DNA of 62,880 bases, taken from positions 1 through 62,880 of the forward strand of contig JAITFO010000055.1 in assembly GCA_031281265.1 (NCBI GenBank), written 5' to 3'. Source of the stretch: Candidatus Fibrimonadaceae bacterium (GTDB lineage Bacteria; Fibrobacterota; Fibrobacteria; Fibrobacterales; Fibrobacteraceae). Shown here piece after piece: positions 1 to 9,019 of the stretch. The position numbers were made by a program, and so were the translations under genes. How positions within the stretch are numbered: the stretch's first letter is position 1; the number at the start of each line of letters is the position of its first letter. The notes under the pieces were generated by a model. It saw only the letters and a list, made by a program, of their open reading frames with translations. It had not been told where the DNA came from and did not search any database.

Positions 1-647
1 CCTGCAATTCCAACCCTATCCGGGCAATGCAAGCGATATTCAAAAATGCTCTTTTTGCCACCGGGATGGTGCTGCTTATAAGTCTCTTCCCTGTAAGTTT
101 CTTGATAGACATAAACCGCACTCACTCCGCATTTAGCAAGCTCAGCGTATTCTTCCATACCAAGTGGCTGAACCTCTATTGAAACCGCAGAAAAATGTTC
201 GTGGCAGAGTTTAACCGCATTCTTTATATATTCAAAACCCGCATTCTTTGGGCTTTCGCCCGTCACCAGAAGAATGTGCTCAAAGGAGCCGAGTTTTTTT
301 ATCTCCATAATCTCCGCAAAAATTTCTTTCTCGGTTAGAGTTTTTCTTTCAATGTGATTTTTTTGATTAAACCCGCAATATACGCAGGAATTGGTGCAAT
401 CGTTGGAAAGATAAAGCGGCAAATAGAGCTGAATGGTTTTCCCAAAACGGCGGAGTGTCATTTCTCTGCTCTTCTTTGCCATATTTTCCAAGTATGGAAC
501 AGCTGCAGGGGAAATCAAGGCTACAAAATCGTCTAAACTCAAATTCTCTTTTTTGGAAATAGCCCGCTCAACGGATTGCAGAGTAGCCGTAGCAATTCTT
601 TTTTCCACATCATTCCAACTGAATTTAGAGAGAACCGAAGAAAACAT
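1..647 (-). CDS. thiH: 2-iminoacetate synthase ThiH (partial, N-terminal part)
   Basis: Radical SAM tyrosine lyase that makes 2-iminoacetate (dehydroglycine) for the thiamine thiazole ring. About 215 residues are present; the C-terminal part runs off the left edge. The radical SAM cluster motif CTNSCVYC (Cys84, Cys88, Cys91) follows a hydrophobic strand, and conserved ThiH text such as VTGESP and SIEVQPL comes after it. The ATG shares its first base with the TGA stop of the upstream M23 gene (TGATG overlap), so translation is probably coupled. Identification rests on the cluster motif and the following SAM-binding stretch; HydG is the closest alternative but usually lies with hydrogenase genes. 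Confidence 0.88.
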   Translation of the reverse strand, partial: MFSSVLSKFSWNDVEKRIATATLQSVERAISKKENLSLDDFVALISPAAVPYLENMAKKSREMTLRRFGKTIQLYLPLYLSNDCTNSCVYCGFNQKNHIERKTLTEKEIFAEIMEIKKLGSFEHILLVTGESPKNAGFEYIKNAVKLCHEHFSAVSIEVQPLGMEEYAELAKCGVSAVYVYQETYREETYKQHHPGGKKSIFEYRLHCPDRVGIA

Positions 648-1987
648 CAATCCGCCTCAACCCACTTCACCGTAGCGAATAACGAGTCGCTTATATTTTT
701 TGACTCAGCTCTGTCAGTTCTTGCAAAAATGCTCCGAATGGTTTTTATCTGCTCTTGCAAAGCCAAAAATTTTGCACCTTCCAGCTTGGGCGTTGCAATC
801 ATTTTTTTAAGAAGAGGGTCCATCCAAGAACCGCTTGGCTGCTTTATGGCAAGATGCAGATGAGGACCGCTGCTCCTGCCTGTGTTGCCAACCTTGCCTA
901 TAATCTGCCGGCTCCTAACCCTCTGCCCCATTCCAACGCCTCTTTGAGACAGATGCAAATACCAGCTCTGGCTGTTATCGGAATGTTTAATAGCCACGTG
1001 GTTGCCGTTCGCATCATCATAAGAAGACCGCACTATAACGCCGTCCGCCACCGCATAAACAGGGGTTCCAACCGCCCCCCTGTAATCAACTCCGTTGTGA
1101 AATGCCCTAGCACCCGTGACAGGGTGAATGCGGTAACCATAGCGGCTTGTGATATGCAACCTGTCTAAAGGGTACCTAAGCCCCGAATGTATAAGAGCTT
1201 CGCCTTCTTCGGTGTAATGAGCGTTATATGAACTCTTGGGGTCTGCTTCTTGGTACATAAAAGCCTCGCTGTGCTTTACCTTTGAACCGTTATAGCCAGC
1301 ATATAAAACATTTCCGTTTATCCACACAGAATCTTGAAAGCGTGTTTCCTTTAACAAAACTTTAAACTCATCTCCGGCGCGCGCATCTGTTCTAAAACTC
1401 ACTTTGCACTCCAAAACACCCGCCACAACGCCTACCATGGTTTGAGGAATGCCTATATCCCTTAAAGTGTTGTATAAAGTTTTGCCTTCCACCAAAACTC
1501 CCTCATATAAAGCGTAGCGAACACTCACCGGATTTTCCGTTATTTTATATTTCCACTCCCCCGCATAATCGGCTATTAAAAAATGGATGGCCGCGGGATT
1601 TTCCGCGTACCTGAACAGAACCGCTTTTGATGTGTCTATTGGGTCAAAGCCCACCCAAAAAATCTGCCCAGCCTTTAGAACACCGAGTTCCACGGTATCC
1701 GCAAGGGTATTTATGATTTTCAGGGACTGCTTTAAATCTAAGCCTACGCTCTGCAAGGTTTGGAAAAGCCCGTAATTAGGCTCAACCTTAGCCGCTTTGA
1801 GAATCGGCTGCTTTGATATAAAATTCTTGAGTGAATCTATTCTATTCTGAATTTCCGCAAGCTGGGCTTCAGGGCTTGGCTGATTTGGTTTTTCTACCAC
1901 TTTCACTTCTTGCTCATCGCAAGAAATTATCTGAACCCAGATACTGCTTACAAGCAGAATCAAAAAAAACTTTTTAATTCTCGCCAT
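647..1987 (-). CDS. M23 family peptidase lipoprotein (LytM-type murein endopeptidase)
   Basis: Probable cell-wall hydrolase of the periplasm. From the ATG chosen here the protein begins MARIKKFF, followed by a hydrophobic stretch and a lipobox (IISC), so it should be a lipoprotein. A middle region of about 200 residues resembles the OapA/LysM-like N-domains of MepM-type enzymes. The C-terminal catalytic domain has the zinc motifs HNGVDYRG (HxxxD) and GPHLHLAI (HxH). An in-frame ATG nine codons upstream (2014) would spoil the signal peptide, which decided the start. The gene overlaps the end of the upstream small exported protein by 14 bp and couples to thiH downstream. Confidence 0.85.
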   Translation of the reverse strand: MARIKKFFLILLVSSIWVQIISCDEQEVKVVEKPNQPSPEAQLAEIQNRIDSLKNFISKQPILKAAKVEPNYGLFQTLQSVGLDLKQSLKIINTLADTVELGVLKAGQIFWVGFDPIDTSKAVLFRYAENPAAIHFLIADYAGEWKYKITENPVSVRYALYEGVLVEGKTLYNTLRDIGIPQTMVGVVAGVLECKVSFRTDARAGDEFKVLLKETRFQDSVWINGNVLYAGYNGSKVKHSEAFMYQEADPKSSYNAHYTEEGEALIHSGLRYPLDRLHITSRYGYRIHPVTGARAFHNGVDYRGAVGTPVYAVADGVIVRSSYDDANGNHVAIKHSDNSQSWYLHLSQRGVGMGQRVRSRQIIGKVGNTGRSSGPHLHLAIKQPSGSWMDPLLKKMIATPKLEGAKFLALQEQIKTIRSIFARTDRAESKNISDSLFATVKWVEAD

Positions 1988-2414
1988 TCCGCATTTCGGT
2001 CTGCTCTCTATCAACGGTGTTTACGAGAAAGTCTTTGAAATTGCGCTCTATATTGATACCATCAAAGCTACCTGCATCCTGATCCAAAACGAACACAGCA
2101 CTTGGGTTATCCATCCATCCTACAACGTCCACGGCTTCTAGGCTCATGCCCTTATCGCCCGGCCCTTGCACAACTCTTTCTACAGCTCCATTTTCAACCC
2201 AGCCCTGACCGCAAGATGCTCTAACCAAGGTATGGGTATCTTTTTGGTTGAGAACGGTCATTTCATCGCTAAAGGAAGCCGTGCAAACAACTTGGCTACC
2301 ACCAGCCGCACTAGTAAGGTCTATATCGCCTCTCTTCGATTTAACCTTACTGTTTTTTCCTTGGGCAAAAGCCGCAACCACAAGCACAAGCAGAATAAGA
2401 ACTATTTTCTTCAT
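1974..2414 (-). CDS. Small exported protein, possible SH3-like domain
   Basis: Unrecognised 146-residue protein with a clear signal peptide (MKKIVLILLVLVVAAFAQG), so periplasmic or surface located. The region after the signal, around VVCTASFSDEMTVL to GQGWVENG, has the look of a bacterial SH3-type domain, with the common end motif of a Gly-Trp-Val strand, but this is weak. A good ribosome site (GAGAGG) sits 7 bases before the ATG. It is the first gene of a run with the M23 peptidase and thiH, which fits a wall-binding accessory role; that is inference from neighbours. Confidence 0.6.
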   Translation of the reverse strand: MKKIVLILLVLVVAAFAQGKNSKVKSKRGDIDLTSAAGGSQVVCTASFSDEMTVLNQKDTHTLVRASCGQGWVENGAVERVVQGPGDKGMSLEAVDVVGWMDNPSAVFVLDQDAGSFDGINIERNFKDFLVNTVDREQTEMRNGEN

Positions 2415-2483
2415 AAGAACCTCTCACCTTAAATATATAAAAAAAAGAGGCAAAGCGTAAGAATTATTTGCTAAATTTAATCT

Positions 2484-3311
2484 ATGGAGATTACCGACAA
2501 GCTCTACTTTTTGTTATCTGACGCCATAGTAGCGAGTTTAAAACAGATTATTTGGCTTTTTGGCCCTCTTTTCCTTATAGGTTTTGCCCTGTACTGGGTT
2601 TCCAAGCTGAGGAACCAAAATCTTACCCAGTCTATAGGTGGCAAAGCATGCCTATTTTTAACCGGCTGGGTAGGGACTCCAGTGCACGAAGCAGGGCAGG
2701 CACTTTTTTGCCTTATTTTTGGGCATAAAATCACCGAAATCAAGTTTTTTTCCTCGCGAAAAGACGGAACTTCTGGTTACATCAAGCACGAATACAATCA
2801 GAGAAGCATATATCAAAAATTAGGCAATTTTTTTATAGGCGTAGCCCCGATGTTCTTTGGCGCATTGGTGATTTACATCTTGCTGTGGATTTTTTTGCCT
2901 TGGTGCTTACCCCAGGAGCTAGATGAAGGCATAAGGATAACCGGCTGGAAAATTTTTAAAAATATTATTTTTAACTCAGATAATTTTGGCAATTGGCGGT
3001 TTTGGGTGTTTTTTTACCTTTCGCTCAGCGTTGCGAGCCACGCTGCACTCAGCGCCAATGACCTTAAAGGTACGGTTCCCAGTTTTTTTATCCTGCTAGG
3101 CTTGATATTCCTCGTAAATTTGATAGCTAGCGCGTTTTTGAAATACGGATTGGATAGTTTATCCTTTACGCACATGTTTACGGGAAAAATAGATATTATG
3201 CTGTCTCTTTTTTATTCCATAATGCTTTACGCTCTGGCAATTTCCATTTTATATCTAATCTTCTCTTATCTGCTGTCTTGGATCTCCAAACCGTTTAGAC
3301 GAAAACGCTAA
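2484..3311 (+). CDS. M50-like multi-pass membrane protein with HEAGQ motif
   Basis: Integral membrane protein of 275 residues with about six hydrophobic segments. A stretch near residues 68-85 (TPVHEAGQALFC, then FGHKITEIKFF) matches the layout of site-2-protease-like M50 metallopeptidases, in which HExxH sits in a membrane helix. Here the second His is Gln (HEAGQ), so the usual zinc site is incomplete. The C-terminal half is only hydrophobic helices ending in a basic tail (KPFRRKR). It is convergent with mqnA and the stop codons overlap. The function is unknown; the family link is moderately supported. Confidence 0.6.
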   Translation: MEITDKLYFLLSDAIVASLKQIIWLFGPLFLIGFALYWVSKLRNQNLTQSIGGKACLFLTGWVGTPVHEAGQALFCLIFGHKITEIKFFSSRKDGTSGYIKHEYNQRSIYQKLGNFFIGVAPMFFGALVIYILLWIFLPWCLPQELDEGIRITGWKIFKNIIFNSDNFGNWRFWVFFYLSLSVASHAALSANDLKGTVPSFFILLGLIFLVNLIASAFLKYGLDSLSFTHMFTGKIDIMLSLFYSIMLYALAISILYLIFSYLLSWISKPFRRKR

Positions 3312-4111
3312 ATGAAATTCAGTTCAACTGGCATTTCGCAAAGTTCGTAAAATTTTTTTAAAGACTCTTCGTGCTTGGCTGTAAAGTTGTAATCAACCGC
3401 ATTGTAGTAATCATAAGCTAAACTCTGCGGCAAACAATGCGGGTAATGTTTTTCCCACTTTTGCAAGCACAGTTTTCTATCTCTCTTAAAATCACTTATG
3501 CTCGTTTCCGTTTCGTTCAAATAGTTTTTGAGTAAAGCTAGGGAGCCTCTGCCCAAGGCTTCTTTTCTTATTATCCACAGACCAAAAACAAAGGGCAAAT
3601 TTTGCCAATCCTGCCAAACAGAAGCCAAATCGTAGCTAAATTCCCATTTATCTTCGGCCTCCCTCAGGGCACTATCGCCTATCAAAAGCCTGGCATCGCA
3701 GGCTTCGTCAAAAACTTCGGTTTTCCAAATAGGTTCTGCTTTAAAACGCTGGCTAGAAAGCAGTTTCAATAAACGAACAGAGGTCTCGCTCTCCTCTGTT
3801 AAATGCACGGATTTTCCGCTTAAATTTTCCCATTTATATTTTGAAAATAATTTAACCGAGCGAATTTCAAGAGTGCTTGACGTGCAGAATCTATTGCAAG
3901 CTACATAATTTTTTTGATTCATTGCATATTCTATAGACGAAGAAGGGGAAAGCATAATACTACCCTCTCTAAGCCTTTTGTTCTGCTCGCTCGGGACTCC
4001 ATCTAAAAAGCGAGTTTGGGGCAATGGATTATCCAAAAAACGATGGAAAAATGGAGCGCAAACTAAAAAAGGAATGCGTCCAACTGTTAAAAAATGCTCC
4101 ATGATTGACAT
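3308..4111 (-). CDS. mqnA: Chorismate dehydratase MqnA (futalosine menaquinone pathway)
   Basis: MqnA removes water from chorismate to give 3-enolpyruvylbenzoate, the first step of the futalosine route to menaquinone. The fold signature is visible: an N-terminal RIPFLVCAPFF strand, MLSPSSSIEYA (family: VPSxEYA), the TSSTLEIRSVKLFSK segment, and the late GDSALREAE and NLPFVFGLWI motifs. At 267 residues it has the normal length. The first bases overlap the -35 box of the divergent promoter at 4105-4133. No other menaquinone gene lies in the window. Confidence 0.82.
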   Translation of the reverse strand: MSIMEHFLTVGRIPFLVCAPFFHRFLDNPLPQTRFLDGVPSEQNKRLREGSIMLSPSSSIEYAMNQKNYVACNRFCTSSTLEIRSVKLFSKYKWENLSGKSVHLTEESETSVRLLKLLSSQRFKAEPIWKTEVFDEACDARLLIGDSALREAEDKWEFSYDLASVWQDWQNLPFVFGLWIIRKEALGRGSLALLKNYLNETETSISDFKRDRKLCLQKWEKHYPHCLPQSLAYDYYNAVDYNFTAKHEESLKKFYELCEMPVELNFI

Positions 4112-4133
4112 AATTTAAAATTTTTTCTATATT
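4105..4133 (+). promoter_or_regulatory. Sigma-70-type promoter for the small gene at 4187
   Basis: TTGACA at 4105-4110, a 17-base spacer and TATATT at 4128-4133 form a textbook housekeeping promoter pointing right. The -35 box lies within the first codons of the divergent mqnA. It supports reading TATATT as the local -10 hexamer elsewhere in the window. Confidence 0.7.
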
Positions 4134-4186
4134 TTGGTCATAATGGTTTATATGTCCCAACTCTTAGCCCAATGGTGTTTTTGACG

Positions 4187-4480
4187 ATGCCTAAATTCCT
4201 TGTCAAAAAAACGGTTCCGTCAGAAGACGGAAGCTCTCTCATTTTCAAGGGCAAGGTTACAGAAGGACCTATAAATAAAGGCATGGAGCTTTTGGTTTCC
4301 ATAGCTGGCCAAACTATGGTACCCATGAAAATTGCCGATATCGTGCATTTTGAGAAATCAAAGGATAATTCCAAAAAAATAGGCCTAGTGGTGGATTTTG
4401 AAGACGAGCCAGATGATATGGCTATGATTATGGCTCTGCACATCACAGACGAGGAAATTGAGTGTAAGCCAGCAGTCTAA
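4187..4480 (+). CDS. Small conserved protein with an EF-Tu domain-2-like fold (hypothetical)
   Basis: A 97-residue soluble protein beginning MPKFLVKKTVPS. The pattern of short beta strands with GKVTEGPINKGMELLV and a later KIGLVVDFEDE recalls the beta-barrel domain 2 of translational GTPases, where such a segment carries the GxVxxGxIxxGDxV signature. No GTPase domain is present. An alternative start at 4172 adds MVFLT; neither has a strong ribosome site. The opposite strand is also open over this stretch, but the acidic, evenly spaced strands and the upstream promoter favour the plus strand. Function unknown. Confidence 0.6.
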   Translation: MPKFLVKKTVPSEDGSSLIFKGKVTEGPINKGMELLVSIAGQTMVPMKIADIVHFEKSKDNSKKIGLVVDFEDEPDDMAMIMALHITDEEIECKPAV

Positions 4481-4483
4481 GCT

Positions 4484-4840
4484 CTAGTTATTTATTCGTT
4501 TCAAAAAATCATCGTAGTTGTCGCTTTCCTTTATATCCTTGAGCATACTGTCGAACATATCTCCATCCATAAGTTTCCGGGCAGCAGGGCGGTTTCTCCT
4601 TGCGAAAGCTACCGCTTCAGGCTCTGTTTTTTTCTTCACAGCGCGCTGAAGATTTTCAAAAGCATTTTTATCCAATTCCACAGCGGAATCTTCCTTTGCC
4701 TGATAAGACACCGGAGTACGGCAGTTGGGGCATGTGAATACAAAACCGAGCAATTCGCCGTCTTTTGACTCGGAATTGCATCCTAAACCAAAAGTTATCT
4801 GCATATTGCAGTGCGGGCAGGTTAGTTGGATATCGGACAT
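4484..4840 (-). CDS. Zinc-ribbon protein (hypothetical)
   Basis: Small soluble protein of 118 residues starting MSDIQLTCPHC. Two Cys-x2-Cys knuckles (CPHC and CPNC) separated by about 26 residues should bind one zinc. The rest is charged and probably helical (AVKKKTEPEAVAFARR, then a C-terminal KDIKESDNYDDF). A longer frame starting at 4876 would overlap the end of the RND pump gene; the ATG at 4840 places the first knuckle at the normal position near the N-terminus. It follows the RND gene and may be cotranscribed. Function unknown. Confidence 0.65.
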   Translation of the reverse strand: MSDIQLTCPHCNMQITFGLGCNSESKDGELLGFVFTCPNCRTPVSYQAKEDSAVELDKNAFENLQRAVKKKTEPEAVAFARRNRPAARKLMDGDMFDSMLKDIKESDNYDDFLKRINN

Positions 4841-4859
4841 ATGTTTAATGTAGAAATTT

Positions 4860-7800
4860 TTAGTTTTGCCCAACATCCTTTTTGCTTATAAGCAAATAAG
4901 CAGCTGGCACCACAAACAAGCTGAAAACCAGAGATACAACAACTCCGCCTATAACCGCCACGCCCATAGGAACGCGGCTCTCTGCACCCGCTCCAAGCGC
5001 AAGCGCAATGGGTGCAAACCCAAAGATGGTTGTGGAAGTTGTCATCAAAATGGGGCGCAGACGTGCTCCCGCAGCACCAGCAACAGCGTGGCGAAGGTCT
5101 AACCCGGTCGCACGTCTCTGATTTGCAAACTCAACTATCAAAATTCCGTTCTTTGTGACAAGCCCAACCAACATCACAAGCCCTATCTGGCTGAATATAT
5201 TCATGGTATGCCCGCCAAAATATAACGATGCAAGCGCACCCGAAAGGGCAAGCGGCACGGTTAGCATAATGGTAAAGGGATGCCTAAAACTTTCAAATTG
5301 GGCGGCCAGCAACATATACACTATAATCAACGCAAGCACAAACACCAAAGCCAAACTACCAGACGCCTCCATAAAATCTCGCGAGGTTCCTGTTAGTTCC
5401 GTTCTGAAATTATCCGTAAGCTCTCTTTTGATTATGCCCTGCATTTCGCTTATGGCATCTCCAAGCGCAACGCCTGGCGCAGGGCTTGCGGAAATAGTCG
5501 CGGAGACATAACGGTTGTAGTTGAAAATCTGCGGAGGAACAGCGCGTTCTTTTAAATCAACTAGCTGGTCTAGCGAAACCAATTTGCCCGAGCTGTTCCT
5601 GACATAAAGGGTTTGCAAAGATGCCGGTTCTGAACGGTTCTGGGAATTTATTTCCCCCATAATCTGGTATTGCTTTCCCTCTTTCAAAAAGTAACCGTAT
5701 CTCAAACCGCTATACGCAAGCTGCAATGCGGTTGCCACCTCACGCGGAGTAACGCCAGAAGCGCGCAAACGGTCTCTGTTCATTTCAACATCGAGCTGTG
5801 GTTTTGTGAATTTCAAATTTACATCCGCCATTGTTAAAAGCTGGCTCTGCTGAATTTTTTCCATAAGCGATGGCAAATATTTTTTTAGGGAATCTATCTC
5901 CGAAGCCTGAACTACCACTTGCACGGGCAAGCCACTCCGCGAGCCTACTCGAATGGTTTGTTCCTGTTGAATTGAAATTCTAACACCATCCACCCTGGAT
6001 AAAATCCCTCTCAAATCGTTTGCTATCTGCTGTTGAGTTCTTTTGCGCTCTTTAGGATCCACGAGCATTACGGAGACGTTTCCGTTATTCGCCATGCCAG
6101 CAAACCCAGGAGCCGTTTGCACAAGAATACGGTCTATCTCAGGCACATTTTCTATAATCATCTTTTCTATTATTTTCATTTTATCGCTCATAAACAAAAA
6201 CGGGGCACCTTCGTGGGCTGTGACCTGAACATTGACACGCGAGCGGTCTTCCAAAGGAGCAAGCTCGCTCGGCAAATTCAAAAAAGCAAAAACGGCGATG
6301 ACCGCACATGCCAAAATCACGGGGATAGCCCGCATAGGCCGCTTTAAGGTTTTCCCTAAAAATCTGGAATATGTGGAAGAGAGCTTATTGAAAAACGGTT
6401 CGGTTGCGGTATAAAAGCGGTTATGCTTTTCATTCTTTTTGAGAAAACGGCTGGAGAGCATACTGCCAAGCGTTAGAGCAACAAAAGAAGAAATTATAAC
6501 GGAGCCACCTATCACAATAGAAAACTCCCTGAAAAGCCGCCCTGTGAATCCCTGCATAAAAAACAGCGGCAAAAACACCGCACATAAAACCAGGGTTGTA
6601 GCCACAACCGCTGTGAAAATTTCATTAACGCCCTTAACCGCCGCCTCTTTGGGCGAAAGCCCTTCCTCCACCTTTGCAAATATATTTTCCAAAACAACAA
6701 TGGCATCGTCCACAACAAGGCTTATAGCCAGAACAACTCCCAAAAGCGTTAGAATGTTGATGGAAAAATTCAAAACCCAAATTAAGAAAAATACGCCTAT
6801 CAAGGAAATGGGAACGGTAAACACTGGAATCAACGTTGTTTTAACATCTCTCAAAAACATAAAAATAATAGCCACAACTAGCAAAAAAGCTATGACGATG
6901 GTTTCCCTAACCTCCGAAAGTGCGGCTCGCACAAACTTGGTATTGTCAAAAGAGAGCTGAATGACTATGGACTCCGGCAGGTCTTTGCGAATACTCTCCA
7001 ACCTGCTCAAAACCTCGTCCGCTATTTTAATTTGGTCAGAACCGGGTTGCGGAATAACCGCCAGAGAAACCATAGGCCTAGTATTCATCCTAACCGTGTT
7101 TCTCTCGTTCTCCGCACCTAGCACAACTTCTGCCACGTCGCTCAGGCGTATAAATTTCTCTCCGCTTGAAAGCAGAATAACATTGCGAAAATCCTCTTCC
7201 GTTCTCAATTTAGAACTCGAACGCAAACTAACAGCTGCAGCCGTCCCTTCCAGCTGCCCAGCGGGAATTTCCGCGTTTTCCCTTTCAAGCGCAGACCTAA
7301 TTACGTCTATGGTTAAATTAGCCCCCGCCATGCGCACAGGGTCTATGTAAATACGCATAGCATATCTCTTTATACCCCATATCCTAACTTCCGCCACTCC
7401 AGGAACTGTCTGAATTTTCTCCTGAACCCTTTCCCCAAAATCCGAGAGATCCAACAGGCTCATGGTGTTGCTGCCGAGTGAGAGCACAACTATAGGCGTG
7501 GAGTTGGCATCTGCTTTTGAAACAACCGGAATATCAGCATCGTCAGGGAGAAACCTCTGAGCACGGGAAACCTTGTCTCGCACGTCGTTAGCGGCTTGCT
7601 CCATATTCGCACCCAAATTGAATTCCACAGTGATGTTGGATTGTTCTTCTCGCGAAGTTGACATTATGGCTCTTATCCCATCTATACCGTTGATGGCGGA
7701 CTCCAACGGTTCCGTGATTTGGTTTGCCACAACTTCCGCATTTGCGCCGGTATAAGTTGTGCGAACATCTATTATAGGCGGGTCTATGGCAGGGTATTCG

Positions 7801-7904
7801 CGAACCCCAACCTGATACAAACCTATAGCCCCAAAAAGCACTATGAGTGCCGATAATACTATTGTTAAAACCGGTCTTCTAATGCTTGTGGAGGCTATGC
7901 TCAA
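4860..7904 (-). CDS. RND efflux pump inner-membrane transporter (AcrB/MexF family, HAE1)
   Basis: Proton-driven drug or solute exporter of the inner membrane, 1014 residues, the usual size. It starts MSIASTSIRRPVLTIVLSAL as the family does. Two large periplasmic loops follow TM1 and TM7, and the proton-relay pair Asp-Asp is kept in SLVVDDAIVVLENIF. The C-terminal half carries GLVTKNGILIVEFANQRR and RLRPILMTT. No membrane-fusion protein or TolC gene is adjacent, so those partners must be elsewhere. Only three bases separate it from the upstream unknown gene, suggesting one transcript from rnhA down to the zinc-ribbon gene. Confidence 0.92.
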   Translation of the reverse strand: MSIASTSIRRPVLTIVLSALIVLFGAIGLYQVGVREYPAIDPPIIDVRTTYTGANAEVVANQITEPLESAINGIDGIRAIMSTSREEQSNITVEFNLGANMEQAANDVRDKVSRAQRFLPDDADIPVVSKADANSTPIVVLSLGSNTMSLLDLSDFGERVQEKIQTVPGVAEVRIWGIKRYAMRIYIDPVRMAGANLTIDVIRSALERENAEIPAGQLEGTAAAVSLRSSSKLRTEEDFRNVILLSSGEKFIRLSDVAEVVLGAENERNTVRMNTRPMVSLAVIPQPGSDQIKIADEVLSRLESIRKDLPESIVIQLSFDNTKFVRAALSEVRETIVIAFLLVVAIIFMFLRDVKTTLIPVFTVPISLIGVFFLIWVLNFSINILTLLGVVLAISLVVDDAIVVLENIFAKVEEGLSPKEAAVKGVNEIFTAVVATTLVLCAVFLPLFFMQGFTGRLFREFSIVIGGSVIISSFVALTLGSMLSSRFLKKNEKHNRFYTATEPFFNKLSSTYSRFLGKTLKRPMRAIPVILACAVIAVFAFLNLPSELAPLEDRSRVNVQVTAHEGAPFLFMSDKMKIIEKMIIENVPEIDRILVQTAPGFAGMANNGNVSVMLVDPKERKRTQQQIANDLRGILSRVDGVRISIQQEQTIRVGSRSGLPVQVVVQASEIDSLKKYLPSLMEKIQQSQLLTMADVNLKFTKPQLDVEMNRDRLRASGVTPREVATALQLAYSGLRYGYFLKEGKQYQIMGEINSQNRSEPASLQTLYVRNSSGKLVSLDQLVDLKERAVPPQIFNYNRYVSATISASPAPGVALGDAISEMQGIIKRELTDNFRTELTGTSRDFMEASGSLALVFVLALIIVYMLLAAQFESFRHPFTIMLTVPLALSGALASLYFGGHTMNIFSQIGLVMLVGLVTKNGILIVEFANQRRATGLDLRHAVAGAAGARLRPILMTTSTTIFGFAPIALALGAGAESRVPMGVAVIGGVVVSLVFSLFVVPAAYLLISKKDVGQN

Positions 7905-7907
7905 TGG

Positions 7908-8960
7908 CTATCCTTTTGTTTTTATATCTAAATACACCAAAGTTTGGTTGAGCAACTGGTAAGCTATCTCTCCAAATGTAAACGGACCGTACATCCCTTT
8001 TGTGATTTTGCCTTCTAAATTTGAATTCATGTAATTCAAAATACAACTGAAAGAGAAAGCCATTTCATCGGAGACAGCGGTCAAATTCTTGTTGAACTCG
8101 GTTAAATAATCCGCGGGTTTGGCAAAGTAGTATTTTACATCCTTGAATATAGGTGCGTAAAGCTGGGCTTTGTCGTCTTTAATGTTTGCGAAAGATACGT
8201 TTACGTAGTTGCCGCTGTGGTCTGGAGCCGGCGGATATTCGGTAAAAGATGTATAACCCGAAGTATCCAGCCTTTTGGATATTGCGGAGCCAAATTGGAA
8301 ACTGGAAACAATAGGATACTTAAAATCTATGTTGTTTCCTTTCATATAGCTGACTATATTTCTCTGCTCACCGTTGATAAGGCAATCGCCCACTTCAAAA
8401 CCGCTGTTCGGGAAAACTATTGTAGCTCTCTTATCCGCCTCGTAAATGTTTATGGTGGAAATCATAGCGTATTTGTTATCTGGCAAGCTGCAATGCATGG
8501 CAAGGGCATCCATATCGGAAACGTGCCCATTCTGACCGTTATAGACCTTGGTAGTTTTTTTGCCCAAATCTTCCAAAGATACTCCTGCTACCCAGCCTAT
8601 GGTTATCTTGTTAAATTGCCCGGGGTAAAAAGGTGCTTTTTCGGCATAGTTCAAATGCGCTTTAGTGCCAAAGGGCATCAGCAGGTAAGTGAAGCCGTTA
8701 TCCGGTGATTCTTTGGAAATATCAGCAAGGTGTTCTGAATCGTAAAATTTTACCTCTTTGAGCTTTACATCTGCTGGCATATTCATAACAAAAATTTTAT
8801 CGGTGTTTTTTTGCCCTCCGTCATCGTTCATAAAATAGGAGGATGTGCCTCCTATCCAGTTGCCATTGGGGAGCCCGGTTAGCATTTCTTCCGTGCCGGA
8901 CAACATTAAAGTTTCACCAGAACGAATCATATCGGCAACGATATTTTTTTCGGCAAGCAT
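7908..8960 (-). CDS. Conserved protein of unknown function (DUF6976-like)
   Basis: A 350-residue soluble protein without signal peptide or membrane segments. The start MLAEKNIVADMIRSGETLML is fixed by a perfect ribosome site AAGGAGG seven bases before the ATG; the frame continues upstream but without a better start. Notable segments are NGNWIGGTSSYFM near residue 35, then YLLMPFGTKAHL and NCILNYMNSN-type text at the end. It resembles proteins I associate with DUF6976, but that label is from memory and uncertain. It sits directly before the RND pump gene. Confidence 0.6.
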   Translation of the reverse strand: MLAEKNIVADMIRSGETLMLSGTEEMLTGLPNGNWIGGTSSYFMNDDGGQKNTDKIFVMNMPADVKLKEVKFYDSEHLADISKESPDNGFTYLLMPFGTKAHLNYAEKAPFYPGQFNKITIGWVAGVSLEDLGKKTTKVYNGQNGHVSDMDALAMHCSLPDNKYAMISTINIYEADKRATIVFPNSGFEVGDCLINGEQRNIVSYMKGNNIDFKYPIVSSFQFGSAISKRLDTSGYTSFTEYPPAPDHSGNYVNVSFANIKDDKAQLYAPIFKDVKYYFAKPADYLTEFNKNLTAVSDEMAFSFSCILNYMNSNLEGKITKGMYGPFTFGEIAYQLLNQTLVYLDIKTKG

Positions 8961-9019
8961 ATAAAAACCTCCTTTTTTAGTACAAGTAATATAAATATAA
9001 ATTAAATATGAACAAAAGC

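Noticed and set aside
853-860. AAGATGCA octamer in the M23 gene as a sixth LytTR site
   Set aside because: There is no second copy 21 bp away and it lies inside coding sequence; taken as chance.
755-1168. 137-codon plus-strand frame
   Set aside because: Shadow of the M23 peptidase gene, whose zinc motifs are clear on the minus strand.
4138-4446. Open frame of 102 codons on the minus strand
   Set aside because: It mirrors the plus-strand gene at 4187-4480, has no ribosome site, and would lack a promoter, while the plus strand has TTGACA-N17-TATATT.
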